Below are positions 6,228-14,028 of a DNA stretch of 17,096 nt, piece by piece; the first letter of the stretch is position 1; the number at the start of each line of letters is the position of its first letter. The position numbers and the translations under genes are program-made. The notes beneath the pieces were generated by a model. That model made no database searches and was not told the origin of the DNA. It was given only the letters and a program-made list of their open reading frames with translations. Origin of the DNA: Klebsiella pneumoniae (lineage in GTDB: Bacteria > Pseudomonadota > Gammaproteobacteria > Ga0077536); NCBI GenBank assembly GCA_945873015.1, contig CAMCBY010000029.1, positions 1 to 17,096 of the forward strand. Reading direction: 5' to 3'.

Positions 6228-9200
6228 TTAATGGAAATCCCGCGACGCCGCCATCAAGCGCCCGAGCAAAGGCGAATGATCCGACAGGCGTTGCGCAATG
6301 AGATGTACGACCTCACCGTCTCTTTGGACTTCACCTATCACACCCAGCAGGCGCGCGTGCAGCAGCTCACGTCGCTGCGCCTCGACCAGGTTGGCCCACA
6401 CGATGAGATTGATGATGCCGGTCTCATCTTCGAGGGTGACGAACACCACACCGGTCGCGGTACCCGGCCGTTGGCGACTGATGACCAGACCCGCGGTGCG
6501 CACTCTGTCGCCGGGCTGAGCGGCGGCTATCTGCGCGGCGGTCACGCACTGGCGACGATGCAGATGGTCACGCAACAAGGCCAGCGGATGGCGCCCGAGG
6601 GTGAAGCCAAGCTTGGCATAGTCGGCGACGATGTCCTCCCCTTCGCTGGGATTACGCAACAGCGGCGCCGCCTCGCGAATGCGCGCCTCGGGCAGCACTT
6701 CGAGTGGAGTCTCGACACCAAGCGCCGCCCATGACGCGTGATGCCGATTGCCGACCAGGGTCGCGAGCGCACCCGCCTGCGACAACACCCGCAGCGTGCC
6801 GCGATCGAGCGCGGCGCGGCGCGCGAGGTCGGTGGTATCGACAAAAGGCCCCTCGCCGCGCGCGGCAACGATGCGCGCGGCCGCCGTCTGCGCCAAGCCC
6901 TTGATGCGCCCGAGTCCGAGTCGCACCGCGGCCTGGCGTGGAGCGGACGCGCGCGCCTCGAGGGTTGAATCCCATTCGCTGACCTCAACATCGACCGCGC
7001 GCACCTCGACGCCATGCCGTACGGCGTCCTGAATCAACTGCGCCGGCGCATAGAAACCCATCGGCTGACTGTTGAGCAGCGCCGCGACAAATGCCGCCGG
7101 TTCATGGCGTTTGAGCCACGCTGAGACATAGGCCAGCAATGCGAAGCTCGCCGAATGGGATTCGGGAAAGCCGTATTCACCAAAACCCTCGATCTGATGA
7201 AAGATGCGCTCGGCGAAAGCTTCCTGATAACCACGCGCACGCATGCCGTCGAGCAGGCGCTGACGGAAATGCTCGAGGCCACCGCTGCGTTTCCACGCCG
7301 CCATCGAACGACGCAGATGATCGGCCTCGCCGGGCGTGAAACCGGCCGCCACCATCGCCAGTTTGATGACCTGCTCCTGGAACAAAGGCACACCCAAGGT
7401 GCGCTCCAATACCCCGCGCACTTCCTCGCTCGGATAGTCGACCGCCTCTTCGCCATTCCGCCGACGCAGATAGGGATGCACCATCTCACCCTGTATCGGC
7501 CCCGGCCGGATGATGGCGATTTCGATCACGAGGTCGTAATAACACTTCGGTTTCAGGCGCGGCAGCATCGCCATCTGCGCGCGCGATTCGATCTGGAACA
7601 CGCCGACGGTATCGGCGTGCTGGATCATTTCGTAGGTTTTCGCATCCTCGGCTGGAATGCTGGCCATGGTCAGACGGCGGCCGTCGAAATCCTGGATCAG
7701 ATCGAAGCAACGCCGGATCGCACTCAACATGCCGAGGCACAGACAATCGACCTTGAGCAGGCCGAGCGCATCGAGGTCGTCCTTGTCCCATTGAATGACA
7801 GTGCGTTCCGCCATTGCGGCGTTCTCGATAGGCACCAGTTCAGATAAAGGCTGATCGGAGATCACAAAACCGCCGACGTGCTGGGACAGATGGCGCGGGA
7901 AACCGAGAATCTCACCGACCAGCATCACCACCCGGCGGATGATCGGGTTATCGGGATCAAAACCCACTTCGCGCAGGCGCTCGGACATGTCGTTGCCACG
8001 GTCCCACCAGTAGAGATTGCCCGACAGCCGTTCGACTTGCTCGACACTCATGCCCAGCGCCTTGCCGACATCGCGCACCGCGCTGCGTAGTCTGTAAGTG
8101 ATGACGGTCGCGGCCAGTGCGGCGCGCTCGCGACCGTATTTGGCATAGATGTATTGCAGTACCTCCTCGCGCCGCTCGTGTTCGAAATCGACGTCGATGT
8201 CGGGCGGCTCGTTGCGCTCTTTGGAAATAAAACGCTCGAACAGCATTTCCATGCGCGCCGGATCAACCTCGGTGATGCCGAGACAGAAACACACCGCCGA
8301 GTTGGCCGCCGAGCCACGGCCCTGGCACAGGATGCCGCGACTGCGCGCGAACACCACGATGTCATGCACGGTGAGAAAAAACGCTTCGTAGCTGAGTTCA
8401 GCGATGAGTTGGAGTTCGTGTTCAATCTGCGCACTGACCTTAGGCGTGACGCCCTGCGGCCAGCGCCGGCCCATGCCTGCCAGCGTCAGTGCGCGCAGAT
8501 GCGCACTCGCCGTCGAAGCGGCCGGCACCAGCTCGGCCGGGTAGCGATAACGCAATTGGGCCAAGCTGAAATCGCAGCGCGCCGCGACTGTCACGCTCGC
8601 CGCCAGCAAGGCCGCTGGATAGATACGCGCGAGGCGCTCGCGGGGCCGCAGATAACGCTCGCCATTGGCGAACAGCAACATGCCGGCGCTCATCACCGTG
8701 GTGCCGTGGCGGATGGCCGTCAGGGTGTCCTGCAGGGGCTTACGCGTATGCGCATGCATGTGCACATGGCCGATGGCCACCTGCGGCACCGCGTGACGCG
8801 CACTCAAGGTCTCGCCATGGGCCAGCAGCACAGGGTCGTAACCGCTGTAGAACAGCCCCATGCCCAGCCACAGCCGTCCGCCAAAACGCGCCGCGAGCCA
8901 CGCCAGCGCCTCGTCGTCACTGTCGTCGAGACGCGGCAGAAAGATGACGAGGCCGGCCTCGTTCAATAACGTCAGATCGTCCCGATGCAGTTCGTAAGCG
9001 CCCTTGCGCTGACGGCGGCGGCCACGGGTGACCAGCGTTGCGATGCGCTGATAGGCGCCGAGGCTGTCGGCCAGCAGCAGCAGTTGCAGACCATCGCTCA
9101 AATGCACTTCCGTGCCGACGATGAGTTTGAAATCGAGTTCGCGGGCCACCACATGGGCGCGCACCACGCCCGCCAGCGAACATTCGTCGGTCAATGCCAG

Positions 9201-9323
9201 GGCCCGATAACCGAGCCTATGGGCCTCGCGTACCAGTTCCTCGGGATGGGAGGCGCCACGCAGGAAGGTGAAATTGCTCACCGCATGGAGTTCGGCGTAT
9301 TCGGGCGGGCAAGCGCTGGACAT
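6228..9323 (-). CDS. dnaE2: Error-prone DNA polymerase III alpha subunit DnaE2 (ImuC)
   Basis: A 1031-residue C-family DNA polymerase used for damage-induced mutagenesis and translesion synthesis. Domains in order: PHP (1 to about 220; YAELHAVSNFTFLRGASHPEELV, ALTDECSLAGVVRAH), then palm and fingers. The palm holds CQGRGSAANS (333-342), the catalytic pair Asp375 and Asp377 in PPDIDVDF, and the third acid Asp526 in LLKVDCLCLGML. A helix-hairpin-helix region and a C-terminal OB fold (about 935-1020; GLVISRQRPGTATGVVFVTLEDE) follow. TDECSLAGVVRAH and QWDKDDLDALGLLK are typical of DnaE2 rather than the replicative DnaE1. The ATG at 9323 has only a weak ribosome binding site. A LexA-type box 31 bases upstream indicates SOS control. 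imuA and imuB, its usual partners, are not next to it. Confidence 0.96.
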   Translation of the reverse strand: MSSACPPEYAELHAVSNFTFLRGASHPEELVREAHRLGYRALALTDECSLAGVVRAHVVARELDFKLIVGTEVHLSDGLQLLLLADSLGAYQRIATLVTRGRRRQRKGAYELHRDDLTLLNEAGLVIFLPRLDDSDDEALAWLAARFGGRLWLGMGLFYSGYDPVLLAHGETLSARHAVPQVAIGHVHMHAHTRKPLQDTLTAIRHGTTVMSAGMLLFANGERYLRPRERLARIYPAALLAASVTVAARCDFSLAQLRYRYPAELVPAASTASAHLRALTLAGMGRRWPQGVTPKVSAQIEHELQLIAELSYEAFFLTVHDIVVFARSRGILCQGRGSAANSAVCFCLGITEVDPARMEMLFERFISKERNEPPDIDVDFEHERREEVLQYIYAKYGRERAALAATVITYRLRSAVRDVGKALGMSVEQVERLSGNLYWWDRGNDMSERLREVGFDPDNPIIRRVVMLVGEILGFPRHLSQHVGGFVISDQPLSELVPIENAAMAERTVIQWDKDDLDALGLLKVDCLCLGMLSAIRRCFDLIQDFDGRRLTMASIPAEDAKTYEMIQHADTVGVFQIESRAQMAMLPRLKPKCYYDLVIEIAIIRPGPIQGEMVHPYLRRRNGEEAVDYPSEEVRGVLERTLGVPLFQEQVIKLAMVAAGFTPGEADHLRRSMAAWKRSGGLEHFRQRLLDGMRARGYQEAFAERIFHQIEGFGEYGFPESHSASFALLAYVSAWLKRHEPAAFVAALLNSQPMGFYAPAQLIQDAVRHGVEVRAVDVEVSEWDSTLEARASAPRQAAVRLGLGRIKGLAQTAAARIVAARGEGPFVDTTDLARRAALDRGTLRVLSQAGALATLVGNRHHASWAALGVETPLEVLPEARIREAAPLLRNPSEGEDIVADYAKLGFTLGRHPLALLRDHLHRRQCVTAAQIAAAQPGDRVRTAGLVISRQRPGTATGVVFVTLEDETGIINLIVWANLVEAQRRELLHARLLGVIGEVQRDGEVVHLIAQRLSDHSPLLGRLMAASRDFH

Positions 9324-9353
9324 GACGTGGGCAACAGTGGCTCATGGGACGAA

Positions 9354-9373
9354 TACTGTATATAAAATCAGTG
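9354..9373 (-). promoter_or_regulatory. LexA (SOS) box of dnaE2
   Basis: The + strand reads TACTGTATATAAAATCAGTG, matching 16 of 20 positions of the E. coli-style consensus TACTGTATATATATACAGTA. The left half CTGT is perfect and the right half is TCAG instead of ACAG. It lies 31 bases upstream of the dnaE2 ATG, with AT-rich hexamers inside it able to act as -10 elements on either strand, so LexA would block the promoter. It may also touch the divergent DUF992 gene's promoter, although that gene begins over 120 bases away. Confidence 0.85.
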
Positions 9374-9493
9374 TTCGAAAACCAGCCTCATCGACCCTGT
9401 CGCGATGGACAAGCATCAAACCGGGTTGCGAGAATCGACTTCGATGCCAGCGCGCGCTGCGTGGCTCGCCCCCTGTCGCCAGCAAGGAAACCG

Positions 9494-10009
9494 ATGATGA
9501 ACATGCCGCCGCTCGCCGCCCTGCTTTTGCCGCTATGCGGCCTGCTGCTGGGGTCCGGCCACGTGCAGGCGCAGGCGCCCGGTCTCGAGGTCGGTTTGTT
9601 GACCTGCATCGTCGTGCCCGGCAGCCGCGTCAATCTGGTGGTGCGCTCGACCGCCGACGTCACCTGCAAATACACCAAGGGCGGCGCGGCCGAGCACTAT
9701 GTCGGCGAAACCGGCATCGCGCTCGGCGTCGACCTGAGCTTTCGCAGCAACGAGCGTATGGCCTTCTCGGTGTTATCTGCCTCGCAGGACATCGCACCGG
9801 GCTCCAATGCGCTGGCCGGGAAATACATCGGCGGAGAAGTGTCAGCCGCTGCCGGGCTGGGGCTCGGTGCCAAAGCCTTGTTCGGCGGCGGCGCGAAAAA
9901 TGTCGGTCTGCAACCGGTGGCGCTCGAATCGAGTCGCGGGCTGGGCGCCTCGGGCGGCTTGTCCTTCCTCTATATAGAACCCGCCCCGACACCCGCCAGC
10001 GGCGACTAG
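9494..10009 (+). CDS. DUF992-family exported protein
   Basis: A 171-residue protein of the uncharacterised DUF992 family, probably periplasmic. Residues 1-28 are a signal peptide (a hydrophobic stretch then HVQAQA). The mature part opens with LEVGLLTCIVVPGS. It continues with VTCKYTKGGAAEHYVGETG and ends with KYIGGEVSAAAGLGLGAKALFGGGAKNVGLQPVAL, the family's repeating glycine-rich pattern. Two cysteines (38 and 58) could form a disulfide. The start is chosen at the MMNMPP double Met because AAGGAAA lies just upstream; an in-frame ATG at 9344 would bury the signal peptide. It is divergent from dnaE2 and followed after 62 bases by another small exported protein. Function unknown. Confidence 0.82.
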   Translation: MMNMPPLAALLLPLCGLLLGSGHVQAQAPGLEVGLLTCIVVPGSRVNLVVRSTADVTCKYTKGGAAEHYVGETGIALGVDLSFRSNERMAFSVLSASQDIAPGSNALAGKYIGGEVSAAAGLGLGAKALFGGGAKNVGLQPVALESSRGLGASGGLSFLYIEPAPTPASGD

Positions 10010-10071
10010 CGCGAACGCTCAAGATCGGCCGCTGCCGGCCGACACCCCTGTGTCAGCGGAGGGGTCCGACC

Positions 10072-10527
10072 ATGTGTTTGCGCGTTCTGTCCATCATGAT
10101 TGCGGTGTGCTTGTTCACACCTGTCGCCCATGCCGAGGACATCCAGCCAGCCACGCCCATGCTCGATGCCGTCGAGCCTATCCAGGTCAAACAATTCGTG
10201 CAGGCCCGCAGTCACGACGCGCGTGATCTGGCCCTCGGCACGCCCGCGCCGCGCATGGTGGTGCCGACCAATCTCGATTGCGCCACGCTCTACCAGCGTC
10301 GTGTCGCCTTGATGCGCAGCCAGGTCGACCAGGAACCCACCGATTTTATGGGCGACCCGCGCATCCGCACCGGCGCCCTGCTCGGCACCGTGTGGATGCC
10401 GGCTTTCGCCTATCTGCCGTTCCGCACGGTGCAGCGCTTCCAGGCCCAACAACGCCGTCCGCAAATGCAGGCCGACCTCGACGCGCTGCGTGCCGCGTCG
10501 GCCGCGCAGCGCTGTTTCGAACACTGA
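10072..10527 (+). CDS. Exported protein of unknown function (151 residues)
   Basis: I do not recognise the family. The ATG has a strong GGAGGGG ribosome binding site 6-7 bases upstream. Residues 1-21 form a signal peptide (MCLRVLSIMIAVCLFTPVAHA, cleaved before ED), so the protein is exported. The mature part has two cysteines (in TNLDCATLY and QRCFEH), which could form a disulfide. It also contains a hydrophobic, aromatic stretch (LLGTVWMPAFAYLPF) long enough for a second membrane or surface-contact segment, followed by a basic Gln/Arg-rich helix. It sits 62 bases after the DUF992 gene and could be co-transcribed with it; a small hairpin (TCGGCC/GGCCGA) lies in the gap. Confidence 0.75.
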   Translation: MCLRVLSIMIAVCLFTPVAHAEDIQPATPMLDAVEPIQVKQFVQARSHDARDLALGTPAPRMVVPTNLDCATLYQRRVALMRSQVDQEPTDFMGDPRIRTGALLGTVWMPAFAYLPFRTVQRFQAQQRRPQMQADLDALRAASAAQRCFEH

Positions 10528-10568
10528 GTTCCACGCCCCTGCTACGCGCGCGCCGGCGCAATACGCCG

Positions 10569-10577
10569 TGGTATATT
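10569..10577 (+). promoter_or_regulatory. Candidate extended -10 promoter of the aspartate aminotransferase gene
   Basis: TGGTATATT (10569-10577) combines the TG extension with a TATATT -10 hexamer, 5 of 6 matches to consensus. No good -35 is seen, which is normal for extended -10 promoters. Transcription would start near 10584, about 40 bases before the ATG at 10625. A CGGCG-CAATA-CGCCG hairpin lies just upstream and could end the previous transcript. Consensus matching only. Confidence 0.35.
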
Positions 10578-10624
10578 CGCGCGCCTCATCAACTCAGCCC
10601 ATGAGCCTGGAGTCTCATAAAGCC

Positions 10625-11815
10625 ATGTTCGAAACCCTGGAAGCCTTGAGTCCCGACGCCATCCTCGGCCTGATGGCCTCGTTCCGCGACGACCCGCGCG
10701 CGCAGAAGATCGATCTGGGTGTCGGCGTCTATCGCGATGAACAGGGCAACACCCCGATTCTGAAGACCGTCACGGAAGCCGAGCGCCGTCGTTTCGCGAC
10801 CGAGACCACCAAGACCTACATCGGTCCGCCCGGCACCCCCGGCTTCAACGAGCTGGTGCGCAAACTCATGTTCGGTGCCAATCACAGCGTAGTGAAAGAC
10901 AAACGCGTGGCTGGCGTGCAGACCCCCGGTGGCTGCGGCGCGCTGCGTATGGGCGCAGAACTGATCAAACGCGCACGCCCCGATGCAACCATCTGGGTCA
11001 GCGATCCGACCTGGGCCAATCATGTGCCGCTGCTCGGCAGCGCCGGCATCAAGATTGAAACCTACCCCTATTACGACAAACACACTCACGGCCTCAACAC
11101 CGACGCAATGCTGAGCGCGCTCAGCAAAGTGCCGTCGGGTGATCTCGTGCTGCTGCACGGTTGCTGTCACAACCCGTCGGGTGTCGATCCGCAGCGCGCT
11201 GACTGGCAGGCGATCGCGAAGATCTGCAACGAGCGTGGCCTCACGCCTTATATCGATCTTGCTTATCAAGGTCTGGGCGACAGTCTCGACGACGATGCGG
11301 CGGGCCTGCGCATCATGGCCGACACCTGCCCCGAAGTGCTGGTGGCGAGTTCCTATTCGAAAAATTTCGGCCTCTATCGCGAACGGGTCGGCGCGCTGCA
11401 AATCGTCACCAAGAACAGTGCGGCCGTCAGTGTGGTGCAGAGCCAGCTCGACTCGGTGGTGCGCACCAGCTATTCGATGCCGCCCGCCCACGGTGCCGCC
11501 ATCGTCGAGATCATCCTCGGCGACGAAGCACTGAACGTGGCATGGGTGAAGGAGCTGGACGAAATGCGCGATCGTATCAACGGTCTGCGTAATGTGCTGG
11601 CCGAACGCCTCGCAGCCGCTACCGGCCAGGACTTCAGCTTCATCCACAAGCAGCGCGGCATGTTTTCCTTCCTGGGAATTTCGCCTGAGCAGGTCACACG
11701 CCTGCAGAAGGAATGCGGCATCTACATGGTCGGCTCGAGCCGCATCAATGTGGCCGGCATCAACAATGCCAACCTCGACTATTTCCTCGAATCCTGCGCC
11801 AGGATTCTGAAGTAG
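10625..11815 (+). CDS. aspC: Aspartate/aromatic amino acid aminotransferase (class I)
   Basis: A 396-residue PLP transaminase exchanging amino groups between aspartate or aromatic amino acids and 2-oxoglutarate. Its length and alignment match E. coli AspC nearly end to end: KIDLGVGVYRDEQGNTPIL, TTKTYIGPPGTPGF, VAGVQTPGGCGALRMGAELI, WVSDPTWANH, LLHGCCHNPSGVDP, YIDLAYQGLGDSLDDDA. The PLP lysine is Lys246 in SSYSKNFGLYRERVGA, the same number as in E. coli. The substrate-binding Arg is in SSRINVAGI near the C-terminus. The start at 10625 (MFETLEALSP) fits the family; a GGAG 12 bases upstream is rather distant, and an in-frame ATG at 10601 is possible. AspC and TyrB specificity cannot be separated here. 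It converges on the regulator gene. Confidence 0.93.
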   Translation: MFETLEALSPDAILGLMASFRDDPRAQKIDLGVGVYRDEQGNTPILKTVTEAERRRFATETTKTYIGPPGTPGFNELVRKLMFGANHSVVKDKRVAGVQTPGGCGALRMGAELIKRARPDATIWVSDPTWANHVPLLGSAGIKIETYPYYDKHTHGLNTDAMLSALSKVPSGDLVLLHGCCHNPSGVDPQRADWQAIAKICNERGLTPYIDLAYQGLGDSLDDDAAGLRIMADTCPEVLVASSYSKNFGLYRERVGALQIVTKNSAAVSVVQSQLDSVVRTSYSMPPAHGAAIVEIILGDEALNVAWVKELDEMRDRINGLRNVLAERLAAATGQDFSFIHKQRGMFSFLGISPEQVTRLQKECGIYMVGSSRINVAGINNANLDYFLESCARILK

Positions 11816-11828
11816 TGCCGGCCGCCGG

Positions 11829-11856
11829 GGCGTCTACATAGGATTATGCAGACGCC
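11829..11856. terminator. Shared hairpin between aspC and the convergent regulator gene
   Basis: GGCGTCT (11829-11835) pairs with AGACGCC (11850-11856). After one a/c mismatch, CATA (11837-11840) pairs with TATG (11845-11848) around a GGAT loop, giving 11 base pairs. It begins 13 bases after the aspC stop and contains the stop codon of the regulator gene (11834-11836). It has no long T-tract on either side, so it may act as a weak bidirectional terminator or as an mRNA end stabiliser. Confidence 0.55.
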
Positions 11857-12892
11857 TTAACAAGGCGACACTGGGTTGAATCTCACTGGCCGCTGGCGCG
11901 CGTGGACCGCTCGCCAGCGCGACCTTCGCGTAAGCCGCGACCGCCTCGCTGAGTTCGCGCCGCGCATCACGCCGCACACACAGATAAAAACGTTCCTGCA
12001 CAAACGGTTTGAAGGCCAACGCAAATCGCGCGGCCGCTGTGGCAGTGCCGAACCCTGCTTCCACACTCCCGCTTGCAACCATCGCCGCCACGGCTGAGTG
12101 GGTGTATTCCTCGTTGCGATAACCGCTGATGGTGCCGGGCGCAATGCCGCGTGTGCCGAGCAACCCATCGAACACCAGACGCGTGCCCGAGCCCGGCTGA
12201 CGATTGATGAAACGCACCCCTTCCGCGCCCAGTTCCTCGAGCTCGTTGATGGGGCGGTCAGGGTGCGAGATGAGGCCGAGCGAACGCAGTTCGAGCAGAA
12301 AAATCTGATCGCGCGCATCGTCGAGCAAGGTAGTCATGGCCATGCCGACCGTGCGACCAAGTTCGCCCAGCGGCAAGTGGAAGCCGGCAATATCTATTTC
12401 GCCGCGCTGATAGCGGTTGAGCGCCGCTTCGCTGCCCAGCATGTCGAGCACCACCTGCCACTGCGCAGCACGCAGCGTGTCGACCAGGCCGCTGATCAGT
12501 TCGCTGTTGCTGGATGCAATACGCAAGGTAGCGCGGGCGTCCTCGAGGGTTGGCGCCAGTAGGGCTGTCGCGCCGGAGGCGGCCTGTTCAAGCGCGTGCT
12601 GAACCTGGTTCTGGGCCTGCGCGCGCGCCGTGAGCAGGGCGCGACCGCTGGCGGTCAAGGTCGCACCGCGGCCGCGTTGCAGGTCGAGCAGCGGCAACTT
12701 CAGTCGCTCTTCCCAGGTGCGCATGAGCCCCCAGGCATGACGATAGGAGACCCCGGTCGCGCTCGCCGCATAATTGAGATGGCCGCCCTGATCGACCGCC
12801 TGCAGCAGTTCGAATAACAGGCCTTCGATCACGTAGCGCTGTCCGCCGAGTTCGATACGCCAGGCGAGTTCGAGAGCAATCTTCATACTCAT
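11834..12892 (-). CDS. Transcriptional regulator: ModE-like winged helix plus PBP-like ligand domain
   Basis: A 352-residue DNA-binding regulator. Residues about 15-85 form a ModE/LysR-like winged helix (LLQAVDQGGHLNYAASATGVSYRHAWGLMRTWEERL, then the wing LQRGRGATLTASGRALL); SYRHAW corresponds to the SYKxAW of ModE. Residues about 123-320 resemble the periplasmic-binding-protein-like domain attached to some ModE-type regulators (LRIASSNSELISGLVDTL, GEIDIAGFHLP, FINRQPGSGTRLVFDGLL, THSAVAAMVASGSVEAGFGTATAA). The ligand is likely molybdate, tungstate or a related cofactor metabolite, inferred from the domain type and from YqeC and TupA next door. The start ATG overlaps the yqeC stop as ATGA, so translation is coupled. 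It lacks the Mop-type molybdate-binding domains of classical ModE. Confidence 0.85.
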   Translation of the reverse strand: MSMKIALELAWRIELGGQRYVIEGLLFELLQAVDQGGHLNYAASATGVSYRHAWGLMRTWEERLKLPLLDLQRGRGATLTASGRALLTARAQAQNQVQHALEQAASGATALLAPTLEDARATLRIASSNSELISGLVDTLRAAQWQVVLDMLGSEAALNRYQRGEIDIAGFHLPLGELGRTVGMAMTTLLDDARDQIFLLELRSLGLISHPDRPINELEELGAEGVRFINRQPGSGTRLVFDGLLGTRGIAPGTISGYRNEEYTHSAVAAMVASGSVEAGFGTATAAARFALAFKPFVQERFYLCVRRDARRELSEAVAAYAKVALASGPRAPAASEIQPSVALLRRLHNPM

Positions 12893-13674
12893 GGCGGCTT
12901 TCCCGATGGGTCGTCGCGCGTGATGACCTCGACCACCCGCGCGTCTTTCATGTTCGCCAACACCACGCGGTCGAAACGCGTGGTGCGCGCCAGCGCGCGG
13001 TACGCGACCTCGCGTGCCGCGACTGCCAGCATTTCGTTGTCGACCATATTGATGACTGGCAACAACGTGCTGCGGCCAGTGCCTTGCAGCGCCCCCGCTT
13101 CGCTGGCCAACAAGGTCGCAAGATGGTCGACCGTCAGCGGCGCGCCAGGTGTGGCACCACACAGCGCGGCAAGCTGCGCGACGCGATGGGCAATTCGTTC
13201 ATCGAGCGGCACGCCGATGACTTGCGCCGAGAGCAGATACAACACCCTGTCAGTGCAGGTCGGTACGACCGGTTCGTAGGCGGCGGGCGCCTTGATCCAG
13301 CGCCCCCGCGCGCCGTCGGCCTTGATCAGCACATGGTCGAAACAATGCTCGGCCACCAGTCGCTCAATTTGCGCGAGACTCAAGCCGTGGATGCGCTGCG
13401 GTGTTTCGGCCGCGCCGCCGAACGCCACGATGCGACCGCGGGATGCGGGCAGGCTCGCGGTGCCCGCCGGGATGGTCACAACTTCATCCACCACCGAGGC
13501 GTCGTAAGCGGCCATGTGGGACGATGAGGACAATGCGACCCGCCTGGGCAGCGCACGGGCGAGCGCATAGAGCGTGGTCTTTTTGCCGCCGGCTCCCACC
13601 AGACTCACCACACGGGCGTTGCCGACCAAGGTCGCAGCGAGGTCATATCGTGGTATGTGTTCGGTCGCGCTCAT
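12889..13674 (-). CDS. yqeC: YqeC-like accessory protein for selenium/molybdenum hydroxylases
   Basis: A 261-residue protein of the YqeC family, putative nucleotide-binding helpers found with selenium-dependent molybdenum hydroxylases. Near the N-terminus is the P-loop-like VVSLVGAGGKKTTLYALAR (glycine-rich loop at 27-31). Then come SSSSHM (family TTTTHM-like), RIVAFGG, and the strong signature LIKADGARGRWIKAPAAYEPVVP at about 117-138. That signature corresponds to the EADGSxxxPLKAPxxxEPVIP of YqeC, with Lys replacing the usual Glu before ADG. The biochemical role of the family is not settled. It is the first gene of a two-gene unit with the regulator and is divergent from tupA. The ribosome binding site is weak. 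No hydroxylase subunit, xdhC or selD is in the window. Confidence 0.82.
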   Translation of the reverse strand: MSATEHIPRYDLAATLVGNARVVSLVGAGGKKTTLYALARALPRRVALSSSSHMAAYDASVVDEVVTIPAGTASLPASRGRIVAFGGAAETPQRIHGLSLAQIERLVAEHCFDHVLIKADGARGRWIKAPAAYEPVVPTCTDRVLYLLSAQVIGVPLDERIAHRVAQLAALCGATPGAPLTVDHLATLLASEAGALQGTGRSTLLPVINMVDNEMLAVAAREVAYRALARTTRFDRVVLANMKDARVVEVITRDDPSGKPP

Positions 13675-14028
13675 GGCCGGCAGCGGTATTTCCCCGGTGG
13701 CTGCTGTGAGAGCCGCCTAATATGCGTTTGTGTGCTTATTCTAACGAATGCGCCTTGCAAAAAAAGCGTGGACAAATAAAACCTTAAGACCACGTGACTG
13801 TGTGTCGCCCAACTCCCCATGTGCACATCTTCTCCACTATTCGTTCGCGCCTATCGCCCCAGCGCCGGGCCCGGCGCGCAGCTCGACACGGCTGCGCCGC
13901 TCCAAGCTGAGTGCCGACCGTGCCAGTGAGGATTATCAGCTACGCCCGGCGTTATGATTGACGCACGGTCCGCGTAGCGCGCCCCAACCGCGCGTCGATT
14001 CTTTATTTCAGTAGTGGAGAGGTGCCCC
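13675..14028. other. 354-base divergent intergenic region between yqeC and tupA
   Basis: No convincing gene. Near the yqeC side, AT-rich DNA at about 13725-13800 includes TAGAAT on the minus strand (13743-13738), a candidate -10 for yqeC without a clear -35. The middle holds a perfect 16-base palindrome (13862-13877) directly followed by a CGCAGC/GCTGCG hairpin (about 13876-13895). The tupA side is GC-rich with TTGACG at 13958-13963 but no well-placed -10, and ends in the tupA ribosome binding site GGAGAGG. I could not identify an operator for the ModE-like regulator, although this is where one would be expected. Confidence 0.45.
13862..13877. repeat. Perfect 16-base GC palindrome
   Basis: GCGCCGGGCCCGGCGC is identical to its own reverse complement. 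It lies mid-way between yqeC and tupA and is followed at once by a second dyad, CGCAGC with GCTGCG around an 8-base loop. In a GC-rich genome such palindromes occur by chance, but the position between two divergent Mo/W genes makes a regulatory or terminator role possible. No T-tract follows. Confidence 0.4.

Noticed and set aside
10589..11647. 352-codon open frame on the minus strand opposite aspC
   Set aside because: Antisense shadow of a full-length, motif-complete aminotransferase.
12893..13162. Long N-terminal extension of the ModE-like regulator
   Set aside because: It lies entirely over yqeC in another frame; the ATGA overlap at 12889-12892 gives a natural coupled start.
13748..13957. 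69-codon open frame between yqeC and tupA
   Set aside because: No ribosome binding site, biased Arg/Ser/Pro composition, and it runs over the palindromes; probably non-coding.
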